Under the pieces are notes generated by a model, which did not search any database, had not been told where the DNA came from, and saw nothing but the letters and a program-made list of their open reading frames with translations. From Owenia fusiformis (taxonomy: Eukaryota > Annelida > Polychaeta > Sabellida > Oweniidae), in NCBI GenBank assembly GCA_903813345.2, contig CAIIXF020000008.1, positions 18,830,822 to 18,894,821 on the forward strand: a stretch of DNA of 64,000 nt, read 5' to 3'. Positions within the stretch are counted from its first letter, which is position 1. The number at the start of each line of letters is the position of its first letter. Of the stretch, positions 48,401 through 56,500 are shown piece by piece. Made by a program: the position numbers and the translations under genes.

Positions 48401-49239
48401 CATCTAAGGCACCATAAGAAGTGGATTTAACCTTGTTCAACACACAGTCCATACTGAAAATGATACAATTAAAACTATAGAAGACTGAAATTGGAAATAA
48501 ATGCAAAATAGACTATAGACAGTCATTATAAAACATATGCATTTTGTGTATCATTATATTTTTCCAATTGAAATATTTACTGTGTATAAAATGTAAATTG
48601 AAGATTAATTAACTTATAACATTTTCCAAATTACAAATCAATAATTTCATAAATTTACCTGATGTTATCTGTCTGAAGATATGTAGAACTCCTGTAAGCA
48701 ATGAGTGCTATACAAACATTCACTAAAACAAACAAAGTCGTCATTTTCGCCATACTTTTTGCTTTTATGTCTAGCCAGAGCAGAAACTTGCAAAGAAATG
48801 ATGTTTTGTTGATATAATCTATGGTAACAAGTTGTTTATATCACCTGGTGATGTTAATTGTTATATATGTATTTGATTGTGACATCACTATTTGTGGTTG
48901 TTATGTACATTATACCTTAGCAACGTTGCTATTGTTTCCTGTGATGTCATAAATTGGGTTTTGTTGCTAGGTTTAATACTTACATAGCAACTGTATTTAC
49001 TTGTGATGTCATAACCTGTGTTTCTTTGATGTCATGGAATGTTGTCATGACAGTGAATGCATTATAGAAAATAAACATTGACTTGATCTTCAATATATTT
49101 GCAGAACACTGGATTAATAAGAAACAAAGATCTGAATAAATGTGTGCAAGCGATTGGTTCATCCGGACTTGAGCTTAGAGAATGCAACCAGAATGAGTCC
49201 AACCAGCAGTGGGAAATAAAGAAAATCAAGACATGGTAG
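21350..49239 (+). CDS. GALNT7: Polypeptide N-acetylgalactosaminyltransferase 7-like (whole gene span, 13 exon positions)
   Basis: This is a Golgi type II membrane enzyme that transfers GalNAc from UDP-GalNAc to Ser/Thr of mucin-type glycoproteins. GALNT7 relatives prefer substrates already carrying GalNAc. Exons: 21350-21481, 26870-27007, 27246-27390, 29058-29196, 30021-30193, 30568-30775, 7a 31349-31525 or 7b 33280-33453, 34143-34260, 35773-35892, 36888-37109, 11a 37603-37710 or 11b 39949-40047, 12a 44879-45001 or 12b 45830-45958, and 49105-49239. All phases agree and give about 645 residues (human GALNT7 has 657). Seen in the translation: a signal anchor at about residues 11-28, [10 protein letters not shown] before the catalytic domain, metal-binding DAH at 291-293, WGGEN at 400-404, a third metal ligand in RVGH (His428), and three ricin-type repeats. 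[17 protein letters not shown] points to the GALNT7/GALNT10 branch, and ECKYWDY plus HNEGWSTL favour GALNT7. Family assignment is strong; orthology is inferred. Confidence 0.93.
21644..22275. mobile_element. hAT-like non-autonomous element with an 8-bp target duplication
   Basis: The ends TAGTGCTTGCAACGGTAATG and CATTACCGTAAGGCACTA are inverted repeats, flanked by CGAGAAAG on both sides (21636-21643 and 22276-22283). An 8-bp duplication is the hAT signature. It sits in the first GALNT7-like intron, 160 bp after exon 1. Confidence 0.75.
22376..22497. repeat. Inverted repeat (hairpin), arms about 45 bp
   Basis: Left arm GGGAGGCAACGTCGTCCATG and right arm CATGGACGGCATTGCCTCCC, with GTTGTTGGACA and TGTCCAACAA nearer the centre. 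It is a small fold-back element. Confidence 0.75.
22777..22810. repeat. 34-bp hairpin related to the one at 18239
   Basis: ACCATGGGCTTTCA, a short loop, then TGAAAGCCCATGGT. It has the same core stem and length as the hairpin at 18239-18272. No clear flanking duplication. Confidence 0.65.
22892..23042. mobile_element. Small dispersed element, copy 1
   Basis: ACAGGGTTTCAC at the left and TGAAAGCCCT at the right, with CAAAATTAATAGAAATCATA inside. It is the same family as 29410-29579. Confidence 0.6.
23227..24302. mobile_element. Mariner-like non-autonomous element with long terminal inverted repeats
   Basis: It starts CAGGGTGTCCGGAAAGTAAA and ends with the complement, with TA on both sides. 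Similarity between the arms continues for about 190 bp, to GGTATGTGGAGCAG. No transposase frame is visible. Confidence 0.75.
26870..27007 (+). CDS. GALNT7: GALNT7-like exon 2: luminal stem
   Basis: The acceptor is TTTGCAG and the donor GTAAGA; the exon is 46 codons in phase 0. It is charged and predicted helical ([19 protein letters not shown]), typical of the low-complexity stem between anchor and catalytic domain. Confidence 0.85.
27246..27390 (+). CDS. GALNT7: GALNT7-like exon 3: stem
   Basis: The acceptor is AATTGCAG and the donor GTCAGT; the exon leaves one base over. It encodes a Pro- and Gln-rich stem ending in [13 protein letters not shown]. Confidence 0.85.
27453..28765 (-). mobile_element. 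Long TCACCACC element with an internal minisatellite, reverse orientation
   Basis: This is the same family and structure as 15531-16714 on the other strand, in the intron after GALNT7-like exon 3. The hairpin end is at the left (27453-27485); the CATGTTAATGCCTTGTT end is at the right. Confidence 0.7.
28919..29038 (-). mobile_element. Short TCACCACC element next to GALNT7-like exon 4
   Basis: It runs from AAAAGTGGTGACATATTG to GCATGTTAATGCAC and stops about 20 bp before the exon 4 acceptor. Confidence 0.65.
29058..29196 (+). CDS. GALNT7: GALNT7-like exon 4: entry to the catalytic domain
   Basis: This encodes [14 protein letters not shown] and [10 protein letters not shown], the conserved lead-in of GalNAc-transferases. 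The donor is GTAAGT. A short copy of the dispersed TCACCACC element (28919-29038) ends about 20 bases before the acceptor. Confidence 0.93.
29410..29579. mobile_element. Small dispersed element, copy 2
   Basis: The ends ACAGGGGTTTCA and TGAAACCCCTGGT are inverted repeats; the interior contains GCAAAATTAATGGAAATCAT. It lies in the intron after exon 4. Confidence 0.62.
30021..30193 (+). CDS. GALNT7: GALNT7-like exon 5: nucleotide-binding part of the GT-A fold
   Basis: This encodes [37 protein letters not shown] and [11 protein letters not shown], which are signature blocks of glycosyltransferase family 27. Confidence 0.95.
30568..30775 (+). CDS. GALNT7: GALNT7-like exon 6: DXH metal-binding motif
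   Basis: This contains [12 protein letters not shown] and [12 protein letters not shown] (residues 291-293) is the Mn2+/UDP-binding DXH motif. The exon ends in phase 2, which suits either version of exon 7. Confidence 0.95.
31349..31525 (+). CDS. GALNT7: GALNT7-like exon 7a (alternative catalytic exon)
   Basis: It is 177 nt, with acceptor TTCAAG and donor GTGAGC, and is phase 2 at both ends. It begins [19 protein letters not shown] and ends HTSEPYW. It is about 77% identical in protein to exon 7b 1.75 kb downstream; the differences cluster at the variable centre ([12 protein letters not shown]). Both copies have an open frame and intact splice sites, so this looks like a mutually exclusive pair, not an exon and a relic. 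Confidence 0.88.
33280..33453 (+). CDS. GALNT7: GALNT7-like exon 7b (alternative catalytic exon)
   Basis: It is 174 nt, with acceptor TTATTTAG and donor GTAAGC, and is phase 2 at both ends. It begins [19 protein letters not shown] and ends HDSEPYK. The variable centre reads [11 protein letters not shown], one residue shorter than in 7a. The two versions end in Trp or Lys immediately before the next exon's APTHAGG. Confidence 0.88.
34143..34260 (+). CDS. GALNT7: GALNT7-like exon 8: WGGEN motif
   Basis: This encodes [20 protein letters not shown] and [12 protein letters not shown], the acceptor-binding and catalytic-loop region. The donor is GTGAGT. A 28 bp minisatellite follows in the intron. 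Confidence 0.95.
34399..35717. repeat. 28-bp minisatellite, about 47 copies
   Basis: The unit is GATAATGCAATGGCTAATAC followed by AGATTCAT. Variant units (TTAATAC, GGTTTATG, CACGATAATGGAATGG) recur in patterned blocks, which suggests higher-order duplication. It fills most of the intron between GALNT7-like exons 8 and 9. Confidence 0.97.
35773..35892 (+). CDS. GALNT7: GALNT7-like exon 9: third metal ligand
   Basis: This encodes [20 protein letters not shown]. The His of RVGH completes the metal site with DAH. It is 40 codons, phase 0, with donor GTAAGT. Confidence 0.95.
36120..36300. repeat. Dispersed-type repeat with repeated AAATGTCAGGGAATTTT
   Basis: It starts GGGTTCGTACACACCTGGAA and repeats AATGTCAGGGAATTTT four or more times. 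No coding potential. Confidence 0.5.
36772..36842 (-). repeat. Dispersed repeat fragment (GTAGCCAGG type)
   Basis: GCCCGTAGCCAGGATTTGCC and GGGGGGTTCA. Inverse-orientation relatives occur at about 24900-25020 and 29670-29835 (TGAACCCCCT and GCTGGCTACAGG). Confidence 0.55.
36888..37109 (+). CDS. GALNT7: GALNT7-like exon 10: end of catalytic domain and linker
   Basis: This encodes [20 protein letters not shown] and [18 protein letters not shown], ending WGE immediately before the lectin domain. The wording places the gene with GALNT7/GALNT10 and not with GALNT1-type enzymes. Confidence 0.95.
37603..37710 (+). CDS. GALNT7: GALNT7-like exon 11a (alternative lectin alpha repeat)
   Basis: It is 36 codons, phase 0, with donor GTATCC. 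It encodes [18 protein letters not shown] and [12 protein letters not shown] keeps the CxD aspartate that binds GalNAc in ricin-type alpha repeats. A homologous exon, 11b, follows 2.2 kb downstream. Confidence 0.82.
38240..38690 (-). pseudogene. LINE reverse transcriptase C-terminal fragment
   Basis: A 141-residue open frame ends with a block typical of the region after non-LTR reverse transcriptases ([19 protein letters not shown], then [17 protein letters not shown], a C-x2-C-x7-H-x4-C knuckle). The 5' end is missing. It lies between GALNT7-like exons 11a and 11b. Confidence 0.7.
38901..39032. mobile_element. Fold-back element, arms about 51 bp, GC-rich
   Basis: TGGGTCACATTAGCTCCGAT at the left and ATCGGAGCAAATGTGACCCA at the right. 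The arms include GGCGCCCGG/GGCGCCGGCC, much richer in GC than the surroundings. Confidence 0.8.
39949..40047 (+). CDS. GALNT7: GALNT7-like exon 11b (alternative lectin alpha repeat)
   Basis: It is 33 codons, phase 0, with acceptor TTATAG and donor GTATTC. It encodes [18 protein letters not shown] and [12 protein letters not shown] also keeps the sugar-binding Asp. It is three residues shorter than 11a and aligns with it along its whole length. Confidence 0.85.
40806..41375. mobile_element. Fold-back element inside the 4.5 kb transposon
   Basis: Long inverted arms share ACCAAACAGGAAATG, GATAACAGAGTTCTGCTTT, CATATATCATTTACAT-like text and GGTCATTTTGAC, meeting near 41090. The boundaries are approximate. 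Confidence 0.6.
42199..43038. mobile_element. Harbinger-like element with a CAG target duplication
   Basis: There are 26-bp terminal inverted repeats starting AGGGGTCATTCATCAAGCTA, flanked by CAG on both sides (42196-42198 and 43039-43041). It lies inside the larger transposon. The interior is rich in CGCAGTCGC-type palindromes and holds a transposase N-terminal remnant. Confidence 0.75.
42700..42882 (+). pseudogene. Harbinger-type transposase N-terminal remnant
   Basis: A 60-codon frame contains [20 protein letters not shown], the R-x-R-V-x-x-D-R-x-x-P-L pattern seen near the start of Harbinger/PIF nucleases. The catalytic part is absent. Confidence 0.5.
44879..45001 (+). CDS. GALNT7: GALNT7-like exon 12a (alternative lectin beta repeat)
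   Basis: It is 41 codons, phase 0, with acceptor TTTTTTAG and donor GTAGAT. It encodes [20 protein letters not shown] and GPWDWNE. The CLD aspartate is replaced (CLA), so this repeat probably does not bind GalNAc in the classical way. Confidence 0.85.
45830..45958 (+). CDS. GALNT7: GALNT7-like exon 12b (alternative lectin beta repeat)
   Basis: It is 43 codons, phase 0, with acceptor TCCCAG and donor GTATTT. It encodes [17 protein letters not shown] and GPWDWEQ and aligns with 12a end to end. The segment between the two cysteines is more basic and two residues longer. The CLD Asp is also missing (CLK). Confidence 0.85.
46401..46666 (-). CDS. Nested gene exon 4: cytosolic-type tail and stop
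   Basis: The acceptor is TTCTCCAG. It encodes [20 protein letters not shown], a mixed-charge region, and a strongly basic helix, ending VICGL and TAA. Confidence 0.77.
46401..48753 (-). CDS. Nested small membrane protein with 11-residue amphipathic repeats (whole gene)
   Basis: The gene lies wholly inside the last GALNT7 intron on the opposite strand. The exons in transcript order are 48659-48753, 48095-48453, 47813-47923 and 46401-46666. The phases agree and the protein is 276 residues. It has an N-terminal hydrophobic segment ([15 protein letters not shown]). Five consecutive 11-residue units follow at about residues 86-140 ([33 protein letters not shown], and two diverged units). Next come a transmembrane helix at about 163-183 ([20 protein letters not shown]) and a basic tail ending [16 protein letters not shown]. 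Elevenfold amphipathic repeats occur in lipid-surface proteins such as apolipoproteins, perilipins and synucleins. That is only a structural resemblance; I do not recognise the family. A reverse-strand AATAAA lies at 46331-46336, about 65 nt past the stop. Confidence 0.75.
46773..47580. mobile_element. Harbinger-like non-autonomous element with a TTA target duplication
   Basis: The inverted ends contain CTATCACACCAAACTAGTTC, flanked by TTA on both sides (46770-46772 and 47581-47583). It lies in the last intron of the nested gene. It is rich in GTTCGT/ACGTTC motifs with no transposase frame. Confidence 0.72.
47813..47923 (-). CDS. Nested gene exon 3: transmembrane helix
   Basis: The acceptor is CTTTTTCAG and the donor GTGAGT. 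It encodes [12 protein letters not shown] followed by the hydrophobic helix [20 protein letters not shown]. Confidence 0.75.
48095..48453 (-). CDS. Nested gene exon 2: amphipathic 11-mer repeats
   Basis: It is 359 nt, with acceptor ATTTTCAG and donor GTAAGA. It holds three nearly identical 33-nt units encoding [11 protein letters not shown]-type 11-mers, then two diverged units ([11 protein letters not shown] and [11 protein letters not shown]). The DNA repeats are still very similar, so the expansion may be recent. Confidence 0.78.
48659..48753 (-). CDS. Nested gene exon 1
   Basis: It begins [20 protein letters not shown], an uncleaved signal anchor or signal peptide. The donor is GTAAAT and two bases are carried over. 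Confidence 0.72.
49105..49239 (+). CDS. GALNT7: GALNT7-like exon 13: lectin gamma repeat and stop
   Basis: The acceptor is TATTTGCAG. The exon encodes [13 protein letters not shown] and [12 protein letters not shown], then TAG. QQW is the QxW motif of ricin-type repeats; the CLD Asp is again absent (CVQ). Candidate polyadenylation signals lie at 49335-49340 and further downstream. The intron before it contains a complete gene on the other strand. Confidence 0.9.
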   Translation, partial: NTGLIRNKDLNKCVQAIGSSGLELRECNQNESNQQWEIKKIKTW

Positions 49240-51380
49240 AATATTTTGGAATCCCCTCAGCCATTTTTCACTGAAAAGTACATTTAGGACGGAATGCAAA
49301 CTGATATACTGCTGGATTATGTTTATCCAAGGGAAATAAAAGTTTTGCAGCATTGATATAAGCAAATTCATAATATACTTAATGGAAATTGAATATAATT
49401 TTATGTGATAAGGTCCAAAATGGTGTATTTTGGACCTAAAAAGAATCATATTTACTGTAACTCCAGAGTTATTGTCTACTTTCAATATTTTAGATTTGTG
49501 TAGCTGTAAAAATCATGTCCTATTAATTGTTTGATACTAGTATAGTACCTATGATCTAGTGTCTAATGCTAGGGTTTTAACGAGAGATGTTAAATCATTC
49601 CTTCGTTCTTATGTCAAACATGCTCAAAATTCTTCAAAAGAATTTTAAATTAAAATGAGGCCAAAATATTTAATATGTTACAGGTGAAACTTGAGCATCT
49701 AGTCACAGCAACTATTAAATGCCATAGTGTTACGGGAATCTAAAGTTGGTCTTTTTGATTTATCAGAATTCTTGATGTGATATTAGAGTTCAGTCTGTCA
49801 AGCCTTACTAAGTCAACTCTACTGAAGTCAATTAAAGATGTTCAGATTGAGAGGTGTTTGAGTGTTCACTCCTAGAGGTTTAATTGTGATTTACGTGTAA
49901 GCAATTGTAAAATGTACATAAATTATATTTAGGGGAAATTTGAGAAGAGAAAGGTCATTGTTTTATGCACATTGGTATTTATTGTGTAATATTGTATTAT
50001 TTTATATTATTGTATAAGATTATGTGATATTGTAAAATGCCAATTTTTGTGCCTTATGGAGAAACATCCAATACTTAAGAAATGCAAAATTCATTTCCAT
50101 TTGTTTTTTGAGGAATTTTGAAGAACATCCACCATATAGGCCTATTAGCACCAATCATTAATAATTTAAGTTAATTTAGGGATACTTTTAGAATTTGAAC
50201 ATGGGGTACAACAAGGGTATCTATTAGCCTATATAAACCCCTATTTATTTTCAAAATGTAAAGGTACACTTTGCATAATGTAGGGTTACTTTTATGTAAA
50301 AGGATTCAAATTAGATATGAATCTATAGTTAGAAATCATTCTGAGTTAAATTTTGAAAAACATTAAGTAGAAATTACAATATGAGTAATGAGGAATTTAA
50401 AGAAACAAGATGTAGGCTTGGTCTCAAAGAAGAACGTTTCATTCCAACTGTAATTATTTTTAAGTTTGAAATATTTTAGAAAATAACGTTTGAGAGCACA
50501 TTTGATGTACGAGAATATGTACATTTGATGTATGAGAATATGTACATTTGATGTACGAGAATATGTTTAAATATTATTATTTTACATTACATGTTGCCAT
50601 ATTATTGTATTAGGATTCTAGTTGACAAAAATGTTGATCAATAATGACATTTATGCAAATAAACTAGAGATATAATATTTTCTAGTCATTATGTGCTTCT
50701 GAGAAAATACAAGAATTTGTAGATTGGCTTTGGTTGCCATCTTGATACTAAAACTATGAATTGATAAAACATTCCAAAATATATGAAAATATGTAAAATT
50801 ATGATAGATCTTATTGCATCTCATGATTTTGATAAACGTACATGTAGATGTGATATCTGGCCCTAAAAGCAAGTAGCAACATGGATAGGTTTCATGTTTT
50901 TTTCTGAACCTGTGATGCATCTCCCTCTTTGGGGAAACCCCCATGAAGTGGATTAGTTGGCTATATTAGTATTTTCTTTTAAAACAGAAGAATATAATTG
51001 CGTTCATATCAAGTTAGAGGTTGGTGATGATCTACAAGGGGGAGAGAATTATATTTGAAAATGAGCATTTTTTGGTATTGTTTGCCCTTGAGAGGGGTGT
51101 TCAGAAGGTGCACTTTGATTATTTTGTTTTGAATTTTAAAAAATGTATAAATTAAAGAACCTTATTATGAGGTTATATTTTAATTAATGTGTCTATCGAA
51201 TGGTGTGTTTTGAAGTTCACTGTAAATATCACCTAACATACGTAGCCTATTTGATATTATATCATATTATGTCACCATTTAACTTATTGTGGAATAAAAA
51301 AGTTAAAAAATGATTTTAAGATTATTTGTTTTATATTTTCATCCCTCTTACATGTATTAGTACTAACCAAAAATTTCAAA

Positions 51381-51740
51381 AGGGCCTTAGTATAGCTTTA
51401 ATGTTCTGTTTAAGAACCCCTATTCTTACTATTTAAAATGGATTCTAGCAATACTATCCCACATGAATGTACTAGATGAGATTCAATAAAATAACCTTAG
51501 TTCTTCTGAGAAAATGAGGATTCCAGCAAGGGTGCATTGACGTAACATGGTGATAGATGATGGTATCTGGATCTTAAGTTGTTGGTCAATGGTGTATGTC
51601 CCCATATTAAGTCAATGCACCCTTGCTGAAATCCTCATTTTCTCAGATCTAGTCTCATCAAGTAGATTCATGTTGGATAGTTTTGCTAGAATCCATTTTC
51701 AAAAGTAAGAATATGGATTCTTTAACAGGAAATTGGGCCT
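51381..51740. mobile_element. Fold-back element, arms about 160 bp
   Basis: ATGGATTCTAGCAATACTAT, GAGAAAATGAGGATT and CAGCAAGGGTGCATTGAC are mirrored at the right by their complements. The centre is about 51570. Confidence 0.72.
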
Positions 51741-52725
51741 GCTTTTTAAAACTTTTTGTTGGTACTATTTGAAATTATTACAGATCATTTAGTATTCCAT
51801 GATAGTGCAATTCCCAGTAATCTAATATTCAGGTCACATGTTGATGATGACCAAGATCATTATAAATGGCGTTCAACTTCAACTACCTTACAATATGCCA
51901 ATAGTGCCAGAATGTATGTTTAAGGAATGAGAATTCAATATTACTTGGGATGGAACCTTGATATCCAAATACCCTGCAGCAAAAGTATCAGATGAGTTCT
52001 GAGTAACTTTTAGAAAGTGAGACAATTTTTCATCTACCTATTTTCTAGAAAGCCCAGGAATTCCATCTTTAATGAAAATGCCTTAATTTTAGCAATATTC
52101 TGAAAAGTGAATATTTCCTTTTATGGAAATAAGAGATTATGCATTTTAAATTTCCAAATCTTTTTCAGACATTATATAGTAAGGAAAACGATGCTTGTGT
52201 ATTCTTTAAGCCTAGTACAATATAATCAATTCTTCATGAGATACAAACAAAAATGCAATACTTCAAATGAATCTATAACATGTTTATTCTTTAACATTTT
52301 CAAAAAGTACATCATAGAATACTCTATAACTTATCTTACATATTTGGACTAGTTATACTCATACATATACATATATCATTTATTTGAATATTCTATAAAC
52401 ATTTTTTAACTGATGGTCTACCATAGGATTTAAGCCCAGGGCACAATGAACTGTAGGATTTTAAGGCATGGGGCACTTGTGTGAAACTTCAAACAAGGGC
52501 AACAGACTGCGCTGTGCAGGCACATTAAATCATCACTGAGTCGATTGCTTAAATTCTTGACAGCAAAAGCTTTTGAACAATATCATTAAAAAAAAGAAAT
52601 TCAACCAGAAACTTTTTTGTGAAGATTTTGCAAGGTCAACATTTTGACCTGCCTAAGCACCAACTTGACTCCTCATTATAAAATCACTGATAGTTTTTTA
52701 CATAAAGATGATCACTAAATATATA

Positions 52726-52853
52726 CAAGGCATTAACATGCAAAATGTTACCACCTGCCATTTGTAACCATCTGGTGAATACCATCCACAAAAATGTTGA
52801 GGCTATAACAATAATTGTCACCATGTCACCACTTGTGGTGGTGACATAAAAAC
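52726..52853 (+). mobile_element. Short TCACCACC element
   Basis: CAAGGCATTAACATG at the left and the hairpin ACCACTTGTGGTGGTGAC at the right. Confidence 0.65.
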
Positions 52854-53411
52854 ATAACGGGTCCTGTAGAATACCTTCATGATCTGTTAACATGAGCTAT
52901 CAGTGTGTAAGCCAGCATCTACATTCAACCTACCTTAAGACCTTAATGCCTATTAAAAATTATATTTTCGCATCTAGTCTCTAGTTTTCCTCCAACTATA
53001 TATCCCCAATCAATATGTTTAACAGAGAATAGGGTATGAGCAGTACAGGGGCTTAATGCAAGGCTAAAATCAGTGTTATTTTTGAGAACATATTTTGACA
53101 ATAATCTCTTCTTCACATCTACGTACAGTTCAGGTTTATTTCTTCTGTCATCTTTCACATCTGATTCTTTAATTTCAATTACATTTTTAATCAGAATCAG
53201 TCTAGATGTCACATTGTTATGGTTCTTTTGCCTGTTATAGAATCTGTGCCCTTTAATTGAGTGTGCATCCTTGCCCTGTATCTTCATGTAGTATGCAAGT
53301 GACATCAACAGTACCCCTTTAATGTCACTTTAATCTGCCTCTGGTTAGTATGGTAATGTTGATTCATAGAATCTGTCCCCCTTTAATTCAGTGTGTGACT
53401 GAGCCTAGTGT

Positions 53412-53519
53412 TTAGTATGGTAGAGGCAATGCATAGAACTGGTATGCCCCTACACAGTCTGTGTCTGAGCCTAAATGCCAGTCTGGGGGGTCAGAGCTAC
53501 ATTGCACCCAGGCATCATT
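53412..53519 (-). CDS. ADCY10: ADCY10-like terminal exon K
   Basis: The acceptor is TTGCTTCCAG. It encodes [20 protein letters not shown] and ends [10 protein letters not shown] with TAA. Its 36 codons in phase 0 match exon J. Confidence 0.72.
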   Translation of the reverse strand, partial: NDAWVQCSSDPPDWHLGSDTDCVGAYQFYALPLPY

Positions 53520-56500
53520 CTGGAAGCAAAAACAGTTGTGAAACATAGGCAGGTCATATCTATTCAATGATAAAAGACTTATTTTGTCTGGTTTTAAAAA
53601 TGCACAAGGACATAAATTAGAAATTTAGGGAAATGTATATCTATTGACAGTAATATTCTTATGAACAATATCAACAAATTGATTTCCACCATGTTCATTT
53701 TGGGTTGTCAATTTCCGGTTTGATGGGAGGGACACTGGCGCATGATAGCTGTCTATAGCAGTCTCTTAGATGCTAACTGTTATACTAGTTAGTAAAGGTC
53801 TTTGTTGGATTTAGTTGCGAAGCATGAATCCATGATCGTGAAATAAACAACAAAGTAGAAGCACATATCAAAAACTTAAGCATTGTAAAAGCATCAAATA
53901 TTATCAAAACAATTTCTAACTGTTCAATTTCATGAGACAACAAGGCATCAGGCTTAATAGGATTGAATTTATTTGATACTTGTCATGCCTAAAGTTGATA
54001 TTTTACCTGATTGCTATGTTGCGTAGGTTCAGTGAACCAAGCCTTCTCTGTGTGTTTAAGCCACTGTTCTTCCGCACAGTTAAACTGCTGTACAGATAGT
54101 ACTGGAACATTAAAGGCAGAATCTGATCTATATGGGTTGACAAAATTACAAGCAACATGTATAATTGACCTACCAATCTATTCCTTACAATATCAAATAC
54201 AATATCTCCCAAAAGATTCACAATATGTAATAAATTGGTGAAGTTATTAATGATTCAAAGTGCAAAAATGAGTGAAAAATGTTTAAATTCTCCCAAATAA
54301 TAAGAATGGTAACATTCTTATAGACAAATAATGCATTATTGTAAAAAATCTTTAGTTTTCCTGGAATAAAGTATGCACTCTTGTGATTTTTAGAAAATAG
54401 ACATGACAAGGAATGACATAAGCCAAAAATATTCTAAAATTGAAACTTTTTTTTGTTCAGCCTGCTCGCTATATCTGATTCTCTCTTTAAAGATATCATT
54501 TGTAATTTTTTAATGATTTATTTATTTATGGCATCACCCATTATATATGGTATATTGAATTTACGAAAAGTAAACATTTGTAAATCTTTACTAAAATCAT
54601 AACTAACAAACATTACTCTAAAATAGCAATAATTATTGAAATGTTTGCCCAGCCTCGACCAAGAATTTGCAGAGTTTAAGAAGATATAGTTTTGCTGGTT
54701 ACCAATAAACCAGATGTTAAATTTCAGATTTAATTTCAGAATGGTTTATATTTTTAAAGAGTTTGCTGTCAAATGTCGGAATAAACCAATTTCAATTAGA
54801 ATAAACAACTGTTCAGGGTGTGTTACTGTAAAGGCTTAACTACCTATTGCTTTGCTGATCTTTGATTGTGCTGCATTGTTCTTTGTATTGAGCATATCGA
54901 AGTATGCAGCTAGGTGCAGGTATCTAGGCTTGAACACGGGGAATTGGCTCAGTACAGTCTTCAACTGCTTCAGTTGCTATGGTAATATAATAACAACAAC
55001 AACAACAATGATTTAATGTTTTGACAATATTAAATGCATTTGTATTTTTGTCACCACCACAATTGATGACATTGTTATAGTCTCCAACTTTTTTGTGGAT
55101 GGTGTTTGTAGGTTGACATTTGTCGTTCAGTGGCTGGTGTCTGTAACAAATGGCACGTGGTGAGATTAATCATGTGTATTGTTATTTATTTTAATACAGT
55201 AAATCTACAAATCGTCACATCAACTCACATTTGGGGTAATCAAGGGCTATTAGAGATTCTTATGTTCAGTTATTAGTGTACAATTAGTTACTGCCATTGA
55301 GGGAAATAGTGCAAAATATTTTCCTCAAGGGAATATCCTGTCCACTGACATGTTCCCGAGGCTGCAGGCCGAGGGAACAAGTCAGTGGACAGGATATTCC
55401 CGAGAGGAAAATTTTTACACTATTTCCCGAAAATGTGGCAGTCACTATTTGTTTTATTATATACCTGATAAGTACTCTGTAAACAAAAACAAGAACACAA
55501 ATGTGTACAATATGTCCCCACCAATGGGTGATCCCATGAAATGGTTATCCTGAAAATGAGTAGACATGACTTTACCAACACAATTTGAGGACGGAAAATC
55601 CAAAATGGCCACCTTAAAATTTACCCAAAATGCCAAAAATTTAGTCAGTTCTAGATTTTCAAACTAAGAACCACCCCTGAAAATTTTAAATTGATCTGTC
55701 ACACAGTTCAATAGAAAACATGTAAACAAGACATTTACACAAAATGCCAAAAAACTAATCAGATGTAGATTTTCACACTAAGAATGATCCCTGAAAATTT
55801 GAAATTGATCTACCAAACGGTTTATCTAAAAACGTGTAGACTTTACAGGCATGATTTTGAAACGAAAAATCCAAAATGGCTGCCTTGACATTTATCCAGA
55901 ATGCCAAAAAACTAATCAGATCTAGATTTTCATACTAAGAATCATCCCTGAAAATTTGAAATTGATCTACAGAACGGTTCACCTGGAAATGCGTAGACAA
56001 GACTTTACAGACATGATTTTAGGACGGAAAATTCAAAATGGCTGCCTTGACATTTACCCAGAATGCCAAAAAAACTAATCAGTTCTACATTTTCATACTA
56101 AGAATCATCCCTGAAAATTTGAAATTGATCTACCAAATAGTTCACCTGAAAACGCGTAGACAAGACTTTACAGACAAGATTTTAGGACGGAAAATCCAAA
56201 ATGGCTGCCTTGACATTTACCCAGAATGCCAAAAAACTAATCAGATCTAGATTTTTATACTAAAAATCATCCCTGAAAATTTGAAATTGATCCACCAAAC
56301 GGTTCACCTGAAAACACGTAGACAAGACTTCACAGACAAGATTTTAGGACGGAAAAATCCAAAATGGCCGACAATAAAAAAGTGATTATGAGTATTTGCT
56401 GATTTCTTTTTACAAAATTATCACATATTACTACTGTTAACAATAACATAGGCTTTTACAACAAAGTAGATCTGAAATTATTTATAAAGCTACTAAATAG

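Larger units (their letters stand above)
49240..53411. other. Convergent intergenic region between the GALNT7-like and ADCY10-like genes
   Basis: It holds both 3' UTRs (AATAAA at 49335-49340, 51293-51298 and, reverse, 53135-53140), a 24-bp repeat in about three copies (about 50500-50570), a fold-back element (51381-51740) and one TCACCACC element. No further gene is convincing. Confidence 0.55.

Noticed and set aside
48019-48417. 132-codon plus-strand frame
   Set aside because: It is the antisense shadow of nested-gene exon 2, including its 33-nt repeats.
52943-53308. 121-codon minus-strand frame after the ADCY10-like stop
   Set aside because: It lies in the expected 3' UTR, spans the candidate polyadenylation signal, has no recognisable domain and has AT-driven composition.
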